Origin: Pararhodobacter sp. CCB-MM2
Lineage (GTDB): Bacteria; Pseudomonadota; Alphaproteobacteria; Rhodobacterales; Rhodobacteraceae
Direction of reading: 5' to 3'
DNA length: 64,000 nucleotides
Assembly (NCBI RefSeq): GCF_001691415.1
Contig: NZ_LRRR01000014.1
Coordinates: 1 to 64,000, forward strand
In this document: piece after piece, positions 54,129-63,200 of the stretch
How positions within the stretch are numbered: position 1 is the stretch's first letter
Layout of the letters: each line of letters begins with the position of its first letter
The notes under the pieces: generated by a model
Databases searched by the model: none
What the model was told of the DNA's origin: nothing
What the model saw: the letters and a program-made list of their open reading frames with translations, nothing else
Position numbers and translations under genes: made by a program

Positions 54129-55264
54129 CGCTCGAGGATATGGCGATAGACGCCCTTCAGCTGATGCACATGGTCAGTGGCGACATGCTCGTCGACCTTG
54201 TGCATCGACTGGCCGACCAGCCCGAATTCGACCACCGGGCAATGGTCCTTGATGAAGCGCGCATCCGACGTGCCCCCCGAGGTCGACAGCACCGGACGCC
54301 GCCCGCAATTGGCCTCGACCGCGTCGGTCACGAGGTCGGTGAACCAGCCCGGCGGGGTGACGAAGCTCTCGCCCGAGATCTTCACCATCAGCGAGAAATC
54401 GACGCTCGTCTCCTCGCGGATCTTGGCGATTTCTCCTTCCAGCCAGCCGGTCAGGCTGTCGCCGGAATGCAGGTCGTTGAACCGGATGTTCAGAACCGCA
54501 TGCGCCTTCGCAGGGATCACGTTCGAGGTGGGGTTGCCGGTGTCGATCGTGGTCAGCGCCAGCGTCGAGGGATCGAACAGCGCGTTGCCCTGATCCAGCT
54601 CGTGACTGGCCAGCCGATCAAGCAATTTCACCAGCGCTGGCAAGGGGTTGCGTGCCCGATGCGGATAGGCGGCATGGCCCTGGATGCCACGTGCCTCGAT
54701 CCGCGCGGTCATCGAGCCCCGGCGACCATTCTTCATCATCTCGCCCATCTGCTCCGGGCAAGTCGGCTCACCGACGAGGCAATGCGTCATGCGCTCGCCC
54801 TCGGCCGCCATCCAGTCCAGCAGCGCCACTGTGCCGTCCGTGGCATCGCCCTCCTCGTCGCCGGTGATGGCGATGACCACGGCGCCATCGGGCGGCGTCT
54901 CGCGCACGAAATCCACCGCCGCCGCGACGAAGGCCGCGACGCCCGACTTCATGTCGCAGGCCCCCCGGCCCCAGAGCTTGCCCTCGGCCTCGGTGGCCGA
55001 GAAGGGATCGAAGCGCCATTCCGCCGGATCGCCCACCGGCACCACATCGGTATGCCCGTTGAAGCCGAAGCTGCGGTTCGCCCCCTTCGCCCCCCAGCGC
55101 GCGAACAGGTTCGACGTGCCGTTGCGGTCGACGCGGGTGCAGGTGAAGCCGGCGGCGGACAGTTCGGCCTCCAACAGCTGCAGCGCACCGCCTTCCTCAG
55201 GCGTGACCGAGGGGCAGCGGATCAGCCGGGCAGTGAGATCGACGGGGTCCATGGGCGCGGTCAT
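54110..55264 (-). CDS. dapE: DapE, succinyl-diaminopimelate desuccinylase
   Basis: M20A zinc peptidase that removes succinate from N-succinyl-LL-diaminopimelate. The 384 residues show [37 protein letters not shown] (catalytic Glu), the dimerisation domain RRGSMTARI...[15 protein letters not shown] and the C-terminal [14 protein letters not shown]. The start at 55264 gives [14 protein letters not shown]. Its 3' end overlaps the convergent LOG gene by 19 bases. It acts after dapD in the same pathway. Confidence 0.97.
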   Translation of the reverse strand: MTAPMDPVDLTARLIRCPSVTPEEGGALQLLEAELSAAGFTCTRVDRNGTSNLFARWGAKGANRSFGFNGHTDVVPVGDPAEWRFDPFSATEAEGKLWGRGACDMKSGVAAFVAAAVDFVRETPPDGAVVIAITGDEEGDATDGTVALLDWMAAEGERMTHCLVGEPTCPEQMGEMMKNGRRGSMTARIEARGIQGHAAYPHRARNPLPALVKLLDRLASHELDQGNALFDPSTLALTTIDTGNPTSNVIPAKAHAVLNIRFNDLHSGDSLTGWLEGEIAKIREETSVDFSLMVKISGESFVTPPGWFTDLVTDAVEANCGRRPVLSTSGGTSDARFIKDHCPVVEFGLVGQSMHKVDEHVATDHVHQLKGVYRHILERYFAAE

Positions 55265-55507
55265 CGGCGGCTCCTTCAGCTGTCCGGACGGGTCTGGCGA
55301 AGTGCTACCGAAACCCCTCCCCCCTCGCAAGGCACCGGGGTCGTTGGCAGAAGCGCGGATTGACCTGTTGCCATGAAAACGGCACAGTTCACGCCGAAGT
55401 TGTACCCCTGCGCCCGCCGACCGGTCATAGCTCACGAAACCTTAACCACTCTCCGGGCAGAACTGTAATCCTGAGACCGGCGTTGTCCGCTGGCAGGAGC
55501 ATTTTGC

Positions 55508-57709
55508 ATGAATGACGACATCATCAGCAACGAGACACGCCTGACGCGCATTCAGGGTCTGGTGGTGGACATTCTCAACGACCTTTTGCGCGCATCCATC
55601 GACCAGACCGATGCGTCGATCAACGCAGCCATATCGCGCTTGGGCGACTATTGCGTCCGGGATCGTGCCTATGTCTTCGTCCACGATGGTGAGGTGACCA
55701 ACAACACCCACGAATGGTGCGCCGAGGGGATCGACCCGATGCTGGAGCATCTTCAGGGCCTCCCGATCGAACTATACGGCCCGATCGCCGAAGCCTTGGA
55801 CCGCGGTGAGCATTTCCATGTTCCCGACGTCGCCGAGATGGAAGAGGGCTCACATTCCCGCGCGATTTTGGAAGAACAACAGATCCGCTCGATCCTGCTG
55901 GTGCCGATGCGCTGGGAAGGTGCGACCTACGGCTTCGTGGGCTTCGACGGCGTGCATCACACCCACGCCTTCCTGCCGGGTGAGGTCTATCTGCTGCAAT
56001 CCGTGGCCGACGTGATCTGCTCGGTCCTGATCCGGCGCGAGAAGGACATCGCCGTCCGCGAAACCCAGGCGGAACTGGCCGACGAACAGGCGTTCCTCGA
56101 ATCGATCCTGTCGACCTCGGCCATGGGGATGATGGTGTTCGACGCCGAGGGCCGCATCCAATTCGCCAATGATCAGGCCGAAACCGTGATGGGCGCCCCC
56201 CGCGCGGTGATGATCGGCAAGCCGCATGATTCCGACGAATGGCGCTATACGCGAGAAGACGGCACGCCCTTCGCGAAGGGCGAGACCCCGTTCGATCAGG
56301 TGATCGAGACCGGCAAGGCCGCGACGCCGATCCGCTTCGCGCTGCATTGCCCTGACGGCCTGCGCTATTGCTCCGTCCATGCCGCCCCCGTCCCCATCGG
56401 CGATGGCACCCGCGCGCGGGTCGTCTACGCCTTGCTGGACGTCACCGATCAGGTCGGGGCCGAGCGCGCCAAGGAAGAGGCGCTGGAAGAAGCCCACCGC
56501 GCCAATGCCGCCAAGTCGAACTTCCTCGCCAAGATGAGCCACGAGATGCGCACGCCCCTGAACGGCGTCCTCGGCGTGGCCGAGGTGCTGGAGGGGCTGG
56601 TGTCGGACGCCGATCAGCGTCGCATGGTCAAGGTCATGCACGATTCCGGCACGCTGCTGCTGAGCATCATCAACGACCTCTTGGACATGTCCAAGATCGA
56701 GGCCGATCTCCTCGAGATCGAGACTGTGCCCTTCGTGCCGATGGATATCGCCCAGCGGATCGAATCGGTGCACACGCTCAAGGCCTCGGAGAAGCATATT
56801 TCCTTCGGCGTCACCCTCTCTGGCGACGTCCAAGGCGCGCGCATGGGCGATCCGCACCGCATCCTACAGATCATGCACAACGTGATCTCGAACGCGGTGA
56901 AGTTTACCGAATCCGGCTCGGTCATGGTCGACATCAATTGCGATGCGCCGGACGTGATGGCCCTGTCGGTGCGCGATACCGGCATCGGCATGAGCGAAGA
57001 GCAGATGGTTCAGGTGTTCGAGGAATTCGGTCAGGCCGACAGCTCGATTGCCCGCCGCTTTGGCGGCACGGGCCTTGGCATGCCGATCGTCCGCCGTCTG
57101 GTGGAGATGATGGGCGGCAGCATCGACGTGGTGTCGGCCCCCGGCGAAGGCACGACCGTATCGCTGTCGCTGCCGATCGCACGGACGGATGTCCCGGAGG
57201 CTCGCAAACCCGCCCCTGAGGCCCCGCTAGACCCTGAGGCCCTGCACGGCCTGCGCGTTCTGGCTGCCGATGACAACCGGACCAACCGGATGATCCTGGG
57301 CGCCATGATGGGGCAACTGGGGATCGGGGCGGTTCTGGTACCCGATGGGGCCGAGGCGTTGAAAGCCTATGAGCGCGAGGAATTCGATCTGATCATCCTC
57401 GACATTTCGATGCCCGATCTCGATGGCGTATCGGTCCTGCGTGAGATCCGGGCACGGGAAGCGCAGCGGGCCACGGCGCCCGGCGCGCGTCCACCGGCCA
57501 CCATGCTGCCAATCGTGGCCTTCACGGCCAACGCGATGTCGCATCAGGTGGAGGCCTATCTGAAAGCGGGCTTCGACGATTGCCTGACGAAACCCTTGCA
57601 GATTGAGAAACTGCGAGGCGCCCTTGGTCCGCTCATCGCCGAGCGGGGACGCCGTCGCCCAAAGCCGCGCAACAGCGTCATCACACTGCGACCAACCCTC
57701 ACGGCCTGA
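55508..57709 (+). CDS. Hybrid sensor histidine kinase (GAF-PAS-HisKA-HATPase-REC)
   Basis: A 733-residue cytoplasmic hybrid kinase with no transmembrane helix. A GAF domain lies at about 15-175 (RAYVFVHDGEVTNNTHEWCAEG), and a PAS domain at about 195-315. HisKA carries His345 in KMSHEMRTPLNG. The HATPase (about 450-557) has NAVKFTESG, DTGIGM and GGTGLGMPIV. The C-terminal receiver (about 582-710) has phospho-acceptor Asp632 in IILDISMPD and Lys in CLTKPL. No partner HPt or output gene is adjacent. The start follows GGCAGGAG. Confidence 0.95.
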   Translation: MNDDIISNETRLTRIQGLVVDILNDLLRASIDQTDASINAAISRLGDYCVRDRAYVFVHDGEVTNNTHEWCAEGIDPMLEHLQGLPIELYGPIAEALDRGEHFHVPDVAEMEEGSHSRAILEEQQIRSILLVPMRWEGATYGFVGFDGVHHTHAFLPGEVYLLQSVADVICSVLIRREKDIAVRETQAELADEQAFLESILSTSAMGMMVFDAEGRIQFANDQAETVMGAPRAVMIGKPHDSDEWRYTREDGTPFAKGETPFDQVIETGKAATPIRFALHCPDGLRYCSVHAAPVPIGDGTRARVVYALLDVTDQVGAERAKEEALEEAHRANAAKSNFLAKMSHEMRTPLNGVLGVAEVLEGLVSDADQRRMVKVMHDSGTLLLSIINDLLDMSKIEADLLEIETVPFVPMDIAQRIESVHTLKASEKHISFGVTLSGDVQGARMGDPHRILQIMHNVISNAVKFTESGSVMVDINCDAPDVMALSVRDTGIGMSEEQMVQVFEEFGQADSSIARRFGGTGLGMPIVRRLVEMMGGSIDVVSAPGEGTTVSLSLPIARTDVPEARKPAPEAPLDPEALHGLRVLAADDNRTNRMILGAMMGQLGIGAVLVPDGAEALKAYEREEFDLIILDISMPDLDGVSVLREIRAREAQRATAPGARPPATMLPIVAFTANAMSHQVEAYLKAGFDDCLTKPLQIEKLRGALGPLIAERGRRRPKPRNSVITLRPTLTA

Positions 57710-57747
57710 GCGGACGACGCCGCCCGTAAAGCTATGACGTCAAACAG

Positions 57748-57777
57748 AAAACGCGCGTCTCAAACAGCGCGCGTTTT
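57748..57777 (+). terminator. Terminator after the hybrid kinase
   Basis: AAAACGCGCG and CGCGCGTTTT form a perfect 10-bp stem around a 10-base loop. The right arm provides a T run, and the left A run would serve the opposite strand, so it may act in both directions at this convergent junction with lexA. From 57778 to 57991 no convincing gene is seen. Confidence 0.85.
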
Positions 57778-57991
57778 GCTTGAAACAGATGCAATCGTTG
57801 GTTTAGCGCGAGAGAGGCGTGGCGTTGGCGATCTCCCGGACGTGGATCCACACCTGTAACCGTACTTACGGAAACACGAAGAGGGCACCACGCATCCCCT
57901 CCCATTGTGCAGCCGTATCCAGACTGACTGCGCAAGTGCTGCAGCAACAGGACGGAAACTGGCGCCTATGGGCCGAAACCGCCCAAGACGC

Positions 57992-58681
57992 TCAATAACT
58001 CCGGATCAATCCGACAAGACGGCCCTGCACCTGCACCTGATCATCGCGCAGGACGCGAGTCTCATAGGCGGGGTTCGCGGCTTCCAGAGCGATCATCCCA
58101 CGCTGCCGGCGGAATCGCTTCAACGTTGCCTCAAGCCCTTCCACCAAAGCGACAACGATATCGCCATTGTCCGCGGTGGTCTGTTCGCGGATCACGACGA
58201 TGTCGCCGTCATGGATCCCGGCCTCGATCATTGAGTCGCCGTGAACCTCCAGCGCATAATGCTCGCCCTTGCCGCCCAGCATCGATCCCGGCACGGCGAT
58301 GTGGTGCGAGACCTCGGAAATCGCCTCGATCGGTGTACCGGCGGCGATCCGGCCCATCACCGGCAGGTCCATCGCGGCTGCGCTGACCGGCATGGCGCGC
58401 GCGGGCGCCGGGGCCGGAGCGGGCGGCGCGCCCCCTTCGATCACCCGCGGGACGCGCGCCTCCAAGGCCTCAGGCATGCGGACGACTTCGATGGCACGGG
58501 CGCGATGGGCGAGACGACGGATGAAGCCCCGTTCCTCCAGCGCGGTGATCAGCCGATGGATCCCCGATTTCGAGCGCAGGTTCAGCGCATCCTTCATTTC
58601 GTCAAAAGACGGCGGCACCCCGTCACGCTTCATCCGCGTGTCGATCAGTTCCAAAAGCTCGAGCTGTTTGCGGGTGAGCAT
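57992..58681 (-). CDS. lexA: LexA repressor
   Basis: SOS-response repressor that self-cleaves when stimulated by RecA filaments. The 229 residues include an N-terminal winged helix ([13 protein letters not shown]...[17 protein letters not shown]). The linker is long and Pro/Ala-rich (about 83-100), typical of alphaproteobacteria. The peptidase has cleavage site Ala114-Gly115, nucleophile Ser150 in GDSM and Lys188 as general base. ATG 58681 follows GGAGGA. Its promoter contains the GTTC-N7-GTTC box, indicating autoregulation. Confidence 0.97.
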   Translation of the reverse strand: MLTRKQLELLELIDTRMKRDGVPPSFDEMKDALNLRSKSGIHRLITALEERGFIRRLAHRARAIEVVRMPEALEARVPRVIEGGAPPAPAPAPARAMPVSAAAMDLPVMGRIAAGTPIEAISEVSHHIAVPGSMLGGKGEHYALEVHGDSMIEAGIHDGDIVVIREQTTADNGDIVVALVEGLEATLKRFRRQRGMIALEAANPAYETRVLRDDQVQVQGRLVGLIRSY

Positions 58682-58720
58682 CGCGTCCTCCAACAGGGAA
58701 ACGTCAGGCGTTTGCCCCCT

Positions 58721-58749
58721 GTTCTACGCATGTTCCCGTTTTGTGTCAA
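58721..58749 (-). promoter_or_regulatory. lexA promoter with SOS box
   Basis: On the minus strand TTGACA (58749-58744), 17 bases, TAGAAC (58726-58721), a near-ideal sigma-70 promoter. The SOS operator GTTC-TACGCAT-GTTC (58721-58735 on the plus strand, symmetric GAAC...GAAC on the minus) covers the -10 and part of the spacer, so LexA binding would block RNA polymerase. The lexA ATG is 39 bases downstream of the -10. Confidence 0.88.
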
Positions 58750-58770
58750 CGCTTCATCAAGAAGCGCCGA

Positions 58771-59946
58771 TCAGAATGGCAGAACACTCACCGAGTCGCC
58801 TGCCTTGCGCGGCCCGTCGCCCAAGGGACGCTCCAGGAGGCAATCGGCATCGGCCAAGACGCCCAGAAGGGCGCTATCCTGCGACGGGAAGGGCGTGACG
58901 ACGCCGTCCACCAGTCGCGCGCGCATGTAATGCGTCCGGGGACCCGTGGGGCCGACGTCCTCGCCCAGCACGGCCTGCTGGCGCAGCGGTGCGACCGAGG
59001 GCAGGCCCAGCCAGCGCCGGACCATCGGCAGCAGGAACAGATGGCCGGTCACAACAGCCGAGACCGGATTCCCCGGCAGCCCGAGGTAGGGAACACCGCC
59101 CAATTGCCCCGCGATCAGCGGTTTGCCGGGGCGCATGGCGATCTTGTAGAAGGCGCGGCGCATGCCCAGCGCCTCGCCGACCTGACCCACGAGGTCATAA
59201 TCCCCGACCGAGGCCCCGCCGATGGTCACGGCGATATCCGATTGCGCCATCTCGCCCATGGCGATCTCAAGCGCGTCGCGGCGGTCGGGTGCGATGGGCA
59301 GGATCAGCCCCTCGCCGCCGGCCGCATCGACCATGGCTTTCAAGGCGAAGGTGTTGGAGGCGATGATCTGGTCGCGGGTCGGATCCTCGCCGGGCATCAC
59401 CAGTTCGTCTCCCGTGGCCAGCAGGGCGACCCGCGGGCGCGCGCGCACCGTGACATGCGGCACGTTCATCGCCGCCAGAAGGGCAAGATCGCGGGCATTC
59501 AGCACACGGGGCGGCGTCAGGGTGAAGCCTTCGTCGAAATCGCCGCCCGCGGGGCGGATGTTCGGCCCCTGCCCGAGGTTGGGCTGGATGCTGATGATAT
59601 CGCCGTCGCGGGCGACATCCTCCTGGATCACGACATGGTCGGCGCCTTCCGGGACCGGGGCGCCGGTGAAGATGCGGACGGCTTGACCCGGCTGGACGGT
59701 GCCGTCCCAGCCATGGCCCGCGGCGGCCTCGCCCACCACGGTGAAGGCGGCGCCGATCGCCAGCTCGGCATCCCGCAGGGCGTAGCCATCCATCGCCGAG
59801 GACCGGAACGGCGGCTGGGCGCGCCGGGCACGGGCCGGTGCCGCAAGCACCCGGCCCGCCGCTTGCGCCAGCGCGACCGTTTCCACCCGCGCACCCGGCG
59901 TCACGAGGTCAAGGCAGAGCGACAGCGCCTCATCAACGCCGATCAC
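58771..59946 (-). CDS. moeA: MoeA, molybdopterin molybdotransferase
   Basis: Inserts molybdate into adenylated molybdopterin to form Moco. It has 391 residues. Domain marks are [13 protein letters not shown] near residue 45, [13 protein letters not shown], the MogA-like nucleotide/molybdopterin domain with [26 protein letters not shown] and [12 protein letters not shown]-terminal beta domain follows. The start is GTG at 59946, overlapping the moaC stop (GTGA). It precedes lexA by 89 bases, as in related genomes. Confidence 0.96.
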   Translation of the reverse strand: MIGVDEALSLCLDLVTPGARVETVALAQAAGRVLAAPARARRAQPPFRSSAMDGYALRDAELAIGAAFTVVGEAAAGHGWDGTVQPGQAVRIFTGAPVPEGADHVVIQEDVARDGDIISIQPNLGQGPNIRPAGGDFDEGFTLTPPRVLNARDLALLAAMNVPHVTVRARPRVALLATGDELVMPGEDPTRDQIIASNTFALKAMVDAAGGEGLILPIAPDRRDALEIAMGEMAQSDIAVTIGGASVGDYDLVGQVGEALGMRRAFYKIAMRPGKPLIAGQLGGVPYLGLPGNPVSAVVTGHLFLLPMVRRWLGLPSVAPLRQQAVLGEDVGPTGPRTHYMRARLVDGVVTPFPSQDSALLGVLADADCLLERPLGDGPRKAGDSVSVLPF

Positions 59947-60425
59947 GCGTTATCCCTCACATAGGTGCCGGACTTGCCGCCTTCCTTGCGCAGGACCGCG
60001 ATGCCGCCGATTTCCATCGATTTCTCAACGGCTTTGAGCATGTCATAGACGGTCAGCGCGGCGGTCGAGGCGGCAGTCAGGGCCTCCATCTCGACCCCGG
60101 TCTGGCCGGTCGTCTTGACCTCGGCGGTGATACGCACGCCGGGCAGCGAGGGGTCGGGCACCAGATCGACGCTGACCTTGGTGATCGGCAGCGGATGACA
60201 GAGCGGGATCAGATCCGAGGTCTTCTTGGCCGCCATGATGCCAGCCAGCCGCGCGACACCCAGCACGTCACCCTTCTTGGCCGTGCCGGAGACGACATGG
60301 GCCAGCGTCTCGGGCAACATTACCACATGCGCGCAGGCGGTGGCAACGCGGCTGGTCACGGCCTTTTCGGACACGTCGACCATCAGGGCGCGGCCCTCGG
60401 CGTCGAAATGGGTGAGGCCGCTCAT
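59943..60425 (-). CDS. moaC: MoaC, cyclic pyranopterin monophosphate synthase
   Basis: Works with MoaA to make cyclic pyranopterin monophosphate from GTP in Moco synthesis. The 160-residue protein has [10 protein letters not shown] (active-site His), [18 protein letters not shown], Asp and Lys in [12 protein letters not shown], and ends [11 protein letters not shown], as in all MoaC. Its ATG overlaps the trpC stop and its stop overlaps moeA, so trpC-moaC-moeA form one coupled unit. Confidence 0.97.
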   Translation of the reverse strand: MSGLTHFDAEGRALMVDVSEKAVTSRVATACAHVVMLPETLAHVVSGTAKKGDVLGVARLAGIMAAKKTSDLIPLCHPLPITKVSVDLVPDPSLPGVRITAEVKTTGQTGVEMEALTAASTAALTVYDMLKAVEKSMEIGGIAVLRKEGGKSGTYVRDNA

Positions 60426-61222
60426 GCGGGCACCGGATTGGCCAGCAGCGCACGGGTCGCCCCGGCCACGTCGTCCTGCCGCATCAGGCTCTCGCCGATG
60501 AGGAAGGCGCGCGCACCATGGGCAGCCATGTCGGCCAGATCGGCGGGGGTGAAGAGGCCGCTTTCCGAGACCAGCATCCGGTCCTGCGGCACCATCGCCG
60601 CCAGCTGGCGCGTGGTGTCGAGCGTCGTCTCGAAGGTGTTGAGATTGCGGTTGTTCACGCCAATCAGCGGCGATTTCAGCCGCAGGGCGCGTTCCATCTC
60701 GGGCGCGTCATGGGTCTCGATCAGCACATCCATGCCCCAGCCCATCGCGGCGTCTTCCAGCTCGGCCGCCTGCGCGTCCGAGACCGAGGCCATGATGATC
60801 AGAATGCAATCGGCACCCCAAGCGCGGGCCTCGGCGACCTGATAGGTGTCGTAGAGGAAATCCTTGCGCAGGCAGGGCAGCGAGACGGCGGCCCGTGCGG
60901 CTTTCAGGAACTCGGGCGCGCCCTGAAAGCTGGGGGTGTCGGTCAAGACCGAGAGGCAGCTCGCGCCGCCGGCCTGATAGGCTTCGGCCAAGGCGGGCGG
61001 GTTGAAATCGGCGCGGATCAGGCCCTTCGAGGGCGAGGCCTTCTTGATCTCGGCAATGAGACCATAGCCAGTGGCCGAGGCGAGCGCCAAGGCCGCGTGG
61101 AAGCCGCGCGGGGCGGACGCTTCGCGGGCTTCGGCTTCGACCTGCGTGAGCGGACGGGCGGCCTTGGCGGCGGCCACTTCTTCCAGCTTGTAGGCCTTGA
61201 TGCGGTCGAGAATGGTTGCCAT
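60422..61222 (-). CDS. trpC: TrpC, indole-3-glycerol phosphate synthase
   Basis: Fourth step of tryptophan synthesis, ring closure of CdRP to indole-3-glycerol phosphate. A TIM barrel of 266 residues with catalytic Lys/Glu set: [34 protein letters not shown] and [10 protein letters not shown]. It is not preceded by trpD or trpG in this window; the upstream neighbour is the TSUP gene 61 bases away, in contrast to the trpGDC order found in many relatives. Confidence 0.97.
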   Translation of the reverse strand: MATILDRIKAYKLEEVAAAKAARPLTQVEAEAREASAPRGFHAALALASATGYGLIAEIKKASPSKGLIRADFNPPALAEAYQAGGASCLSVLTDTPSFQGAPEFLKAARAAVSLPCLRKDFLYDTYQVAEARAWGADCILIIMASVSDAQAAELEDAAMGWGMDVLIETHDAPEMERALRLKSPLIGVNNRNLNTFETTLDTTRQLAAMVPQDRMLVSESGLFTPADLADMAAHGARAFLIGESLMRQDDVAGATRALLANPVPA

Positions 61223-61283
61223 GGCGGGGCCCTCCTTGCCGGAAATGACTAGCCCGAGACGGGCGATTTGGGAAGCGTCGGGC

Positions 61284-62102
61284 TCAGTAGCCCAAAGCCT
61301 TCCTCAGCATGTTCAGCGCCATCACCATGATGAAGATCGCGAAGACCCGGCGCAGGGGCTTGGGGTCCATCGCATGCGCCAGTTTCACACCCCAGGTGGT
61401 GGTGATCATCGTCATCGCCACGACCAGCGCGAAGGCGGGCAGGTTCACGGCGCCCAGCGTGAAGGGCGGCGCATCTGCGATCGGGACGAAGAGAAACCCG
61501 ATGACCGAGGGCGCGGCGATGGTCAGCCCGAAGCCTGCCGCCGTGGCCACCGCGCGGTGGATCGGCACGTTGAACAGCGTCATCAGCGGCACGCCGAACG
61601 AGCCGCCGCCGATCCCCATCAGCACCGACAAAAAGCCGATGATCGAGCCGGTGATGCCGCGCGGGGCACCTTTGGGCATGTCCTCGCCCAGCCGCCAGTT
61701 CTCGCGGCCGAAGGCCAGATAGAGGCCGACGATCAGGCCGACGCAGCCGAAAATGCCCTGCAGCACGACCGATTTCAGCCCCGAGGCCGCGACGACGCCC
61801 AGCAGCGCGCCGATGGCGATCCACGGGGCCCAGCCCTTGAGGATGTCCCAATCCACCGCGCCGCGCTTGTTGTGGGTGCGGACGGACTTGATCGAGGTGA
61901 CGATGATCGTCGCCAGCGAGGTCGCCAGACAGACCTGCATCAGCTGGTCGCTGCCATAGCCCAGCGCCGAGAAGGCATAGAAGAACGCCGGCACCAGAAC
62001 GATGCCGCCACCGACCCCCAACAGGCCGGCGATCACACCGGCGACCATGCCGATGGCCGCCAGCAGCAGCCCCATGAGGATCAGGGTCGAGGGATCGGGC
62101 AT
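61284..62102 (-). CDS. TSUP family transporter (TauE/SafE)
   Basis: A 272-residue inner-membrane protein with about eight helices in two inverted halves. The Gly-rich [19 protein letters not shown] motif follows the first helix and its repeat is [16 protein letters not shown]. It exports or imports organosulfonates, sulfite or related anions; here the substrate is unknown. Its ATG follows the sufE stop by only 1 base (62102 vs 62104), hinting at a joint sulfur-related unit. Confidence 0.9.
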   Translation of the reverse strand: MPDPSTLILMGLLLAAIGMVAGVIAGLLGVGGGIVLVPAFFYAFSALGYGSDQLMQVCLATSLATIIVTSIKSVRTHNKRGAVDWDILKGWAPWIAIGALLGVVAASGLKSVVLQGIFGCVGLIVGLYLAFGRENWRLGEDMPKGAPRGITGSIIGFLSVLMGIGGGSFGVPLMTLFNVPIHRAVATAAGFGLTIAAPSVIGFLFVPIADAPPFTLGAVNLPAFALVVAMTMITTTWGVKLAHAMDPKPLRRVFAIFIMVMALNMLRKALGY

Positions 62103-62103
62103 G

Positions 62104-62520
62104 TCAGTTCTCCAGCGCCTGCGCGGACACGAGGCGGATGCGTTCGACCATCGCCCGAACCCCGTTCGAGCGTTGCGAGGACAGGTGTTCGTCCAGACCC
62201 AGCTGTTTCAGCGCGGCGCCGGCGTCGATGCCGGGCACCTCGGCCAGCGGGCGACCGGCGTAGAGCGCATGCAGCACGGCAATCAAGCCGCGCACGATCA
62301 TGGCATCGGAATCGCCGTAGAAATCGAACCGGCCGTCTTCGATCCGGGGGAACAGCCAGACCTGGCTGGCGCAGCCATTGACCTTGTTGGCGGGGACCTT
62401 CAGGGCCTCGTCCATCGGGGCCAGATCGCGGCCCATCTCGATCACGTGGCGATAGCGATCTTCCCAATCGTCGAGAAATTCGAAGGTCTCGGCGATCTCG
62501 TCGAACTCTTGTTGCGCCAT
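62104..62520 (-). CDS. sufE: SufE family protein
   Basis: A sulfur-acceptor protein that takes persulfide sulfur from a SufS- or CsdA-type cysteine desulfurase for Fe-S assembly. The 138 residues have EIAETFEFLDDWEDRYRHVIEMGRDL (in parts), the active Cys in VNGCASQVWL, and DSDAMIVRGLIAVLHALYAGR (in parts). The length matches E. coli SufE (138). No suf genes are next to it; it is co-transcribed with the TSUP transporter. Confidence 0.94.
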   Translation of the reverse strand: MAQQEFDEIAETFEFLDDWEDRYRHVIEMGRDLAPMDEALKVPANKVNGCASQVWLFPRIEDGRFDFYGDSDAMIVRGLIAVLHALYAGRPLAEVPGIDAGAALKQLGLDEHLSSQRSNGVRAMVERIRLVSAQALEN

Positions 62521-62667
62521 GTCGTCTCCGCTTTTCCGCTGGAAATGCCTGCCCGGCCAGACCTAGGCCCAAGGGGGGGAAAGGTCCAGCGCCTAAAGGG
62601 GCACGGTCTTTTCAAAGCGGGGCCTTTGCGCTAGGCCTTGCCCCAGCCTCGGCATGGAGAGAGCCCG

Positions 62668-63135
62668 ATGAAGACCCCGCTGATCCTGGTCCTGGCCGCG
62701 AGTGTCGCGCTGACCGGCTGCTCGACGGTCCGCGAGTCGCGGATCAACCCGATGAACTGGTTCAACTCCTCGCGTGAGGAAGCCCGCCCCGAATTGGGCG
62801 AGACCGGCGCCGTCGAAGATCACCGCCCGCTGGTTCCGCAAGTGACCGCGATGACCATCGAGCGCACCTCGTCCGGCGCCATCGTCCGGGCCGAGGCCGT
62901 GATGCCGTCGGTCGGCTGGTGGGACGCACAGCTGGTGCCTGAGAACTTTGGTCGCCCGCAAGGCGGCACGCTGACCTTCCGCTTCGTCGCCGCCCGCCCG
63001 CGTCAGCCTGTCGCAGCGGCCTCGGAAGCGGCGCGCACGATCAGCGCCGTCTATGCCCTGACGCAGGCCCAGTTGGACACGACCTCGGACGTCGTGGTCG
63101 TCGGCGAGGGCAACTCGCGCCGCGCCCGTCGCTGA
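62668..63135 (+). CDS. Predicted lipoprotein of unknown function
   Basis: A 155-residue protein with a lipoprotein signal (MKTPLILVLAASVALTGC, lipobox LTGC, Cys18), so it is anchored at the inner or outer membrane. The mature part starts with a hydrophilic region then a beta-rich domain (AMTIERTSSGAIVRAEAVMPS, VGWWDAQLVP, LTFRFVAARPRQPV). No family recognised. A lone plus-strand gene followed by a strong terminator and converging with leuA. Confidence 0.82.
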   Translation: MKTPLILVLAASVALTGCSTVRESRINPMNWFNSSREEARPELGETGAVEDHRPLVPQVTAMTIERTSSGAIVRAEAVMPSVGWWDAQLVPENFGRPQGGTLTFRFVAARPRQPVAAASEAARTISAVYALTQAQLDTTSDVVVVGEGNSRRARR

Positions 63136-63157
63136 ACCGGCCCGTCACGGCATGAAA

Positions 63158-63182
63158 AAAGGGGGGCTCATGGCCCCCCTTT
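63158..63182 (+). terminator. Terminator after the lipoprotein gene
   Basis: AAAGGGGGGC-TCATG-GCCCCCCTTT is a perfect 10-bp stem, with an A run before it and TTTCG after it. It begins 22 bases after the lipoprotein stop and ends 18 bases before the convergent leuA stop, so it probably serves both genes. Confidence 0.88.
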
Positions 63183-63200
63183 CGCATTCTGTCCGCCGGC

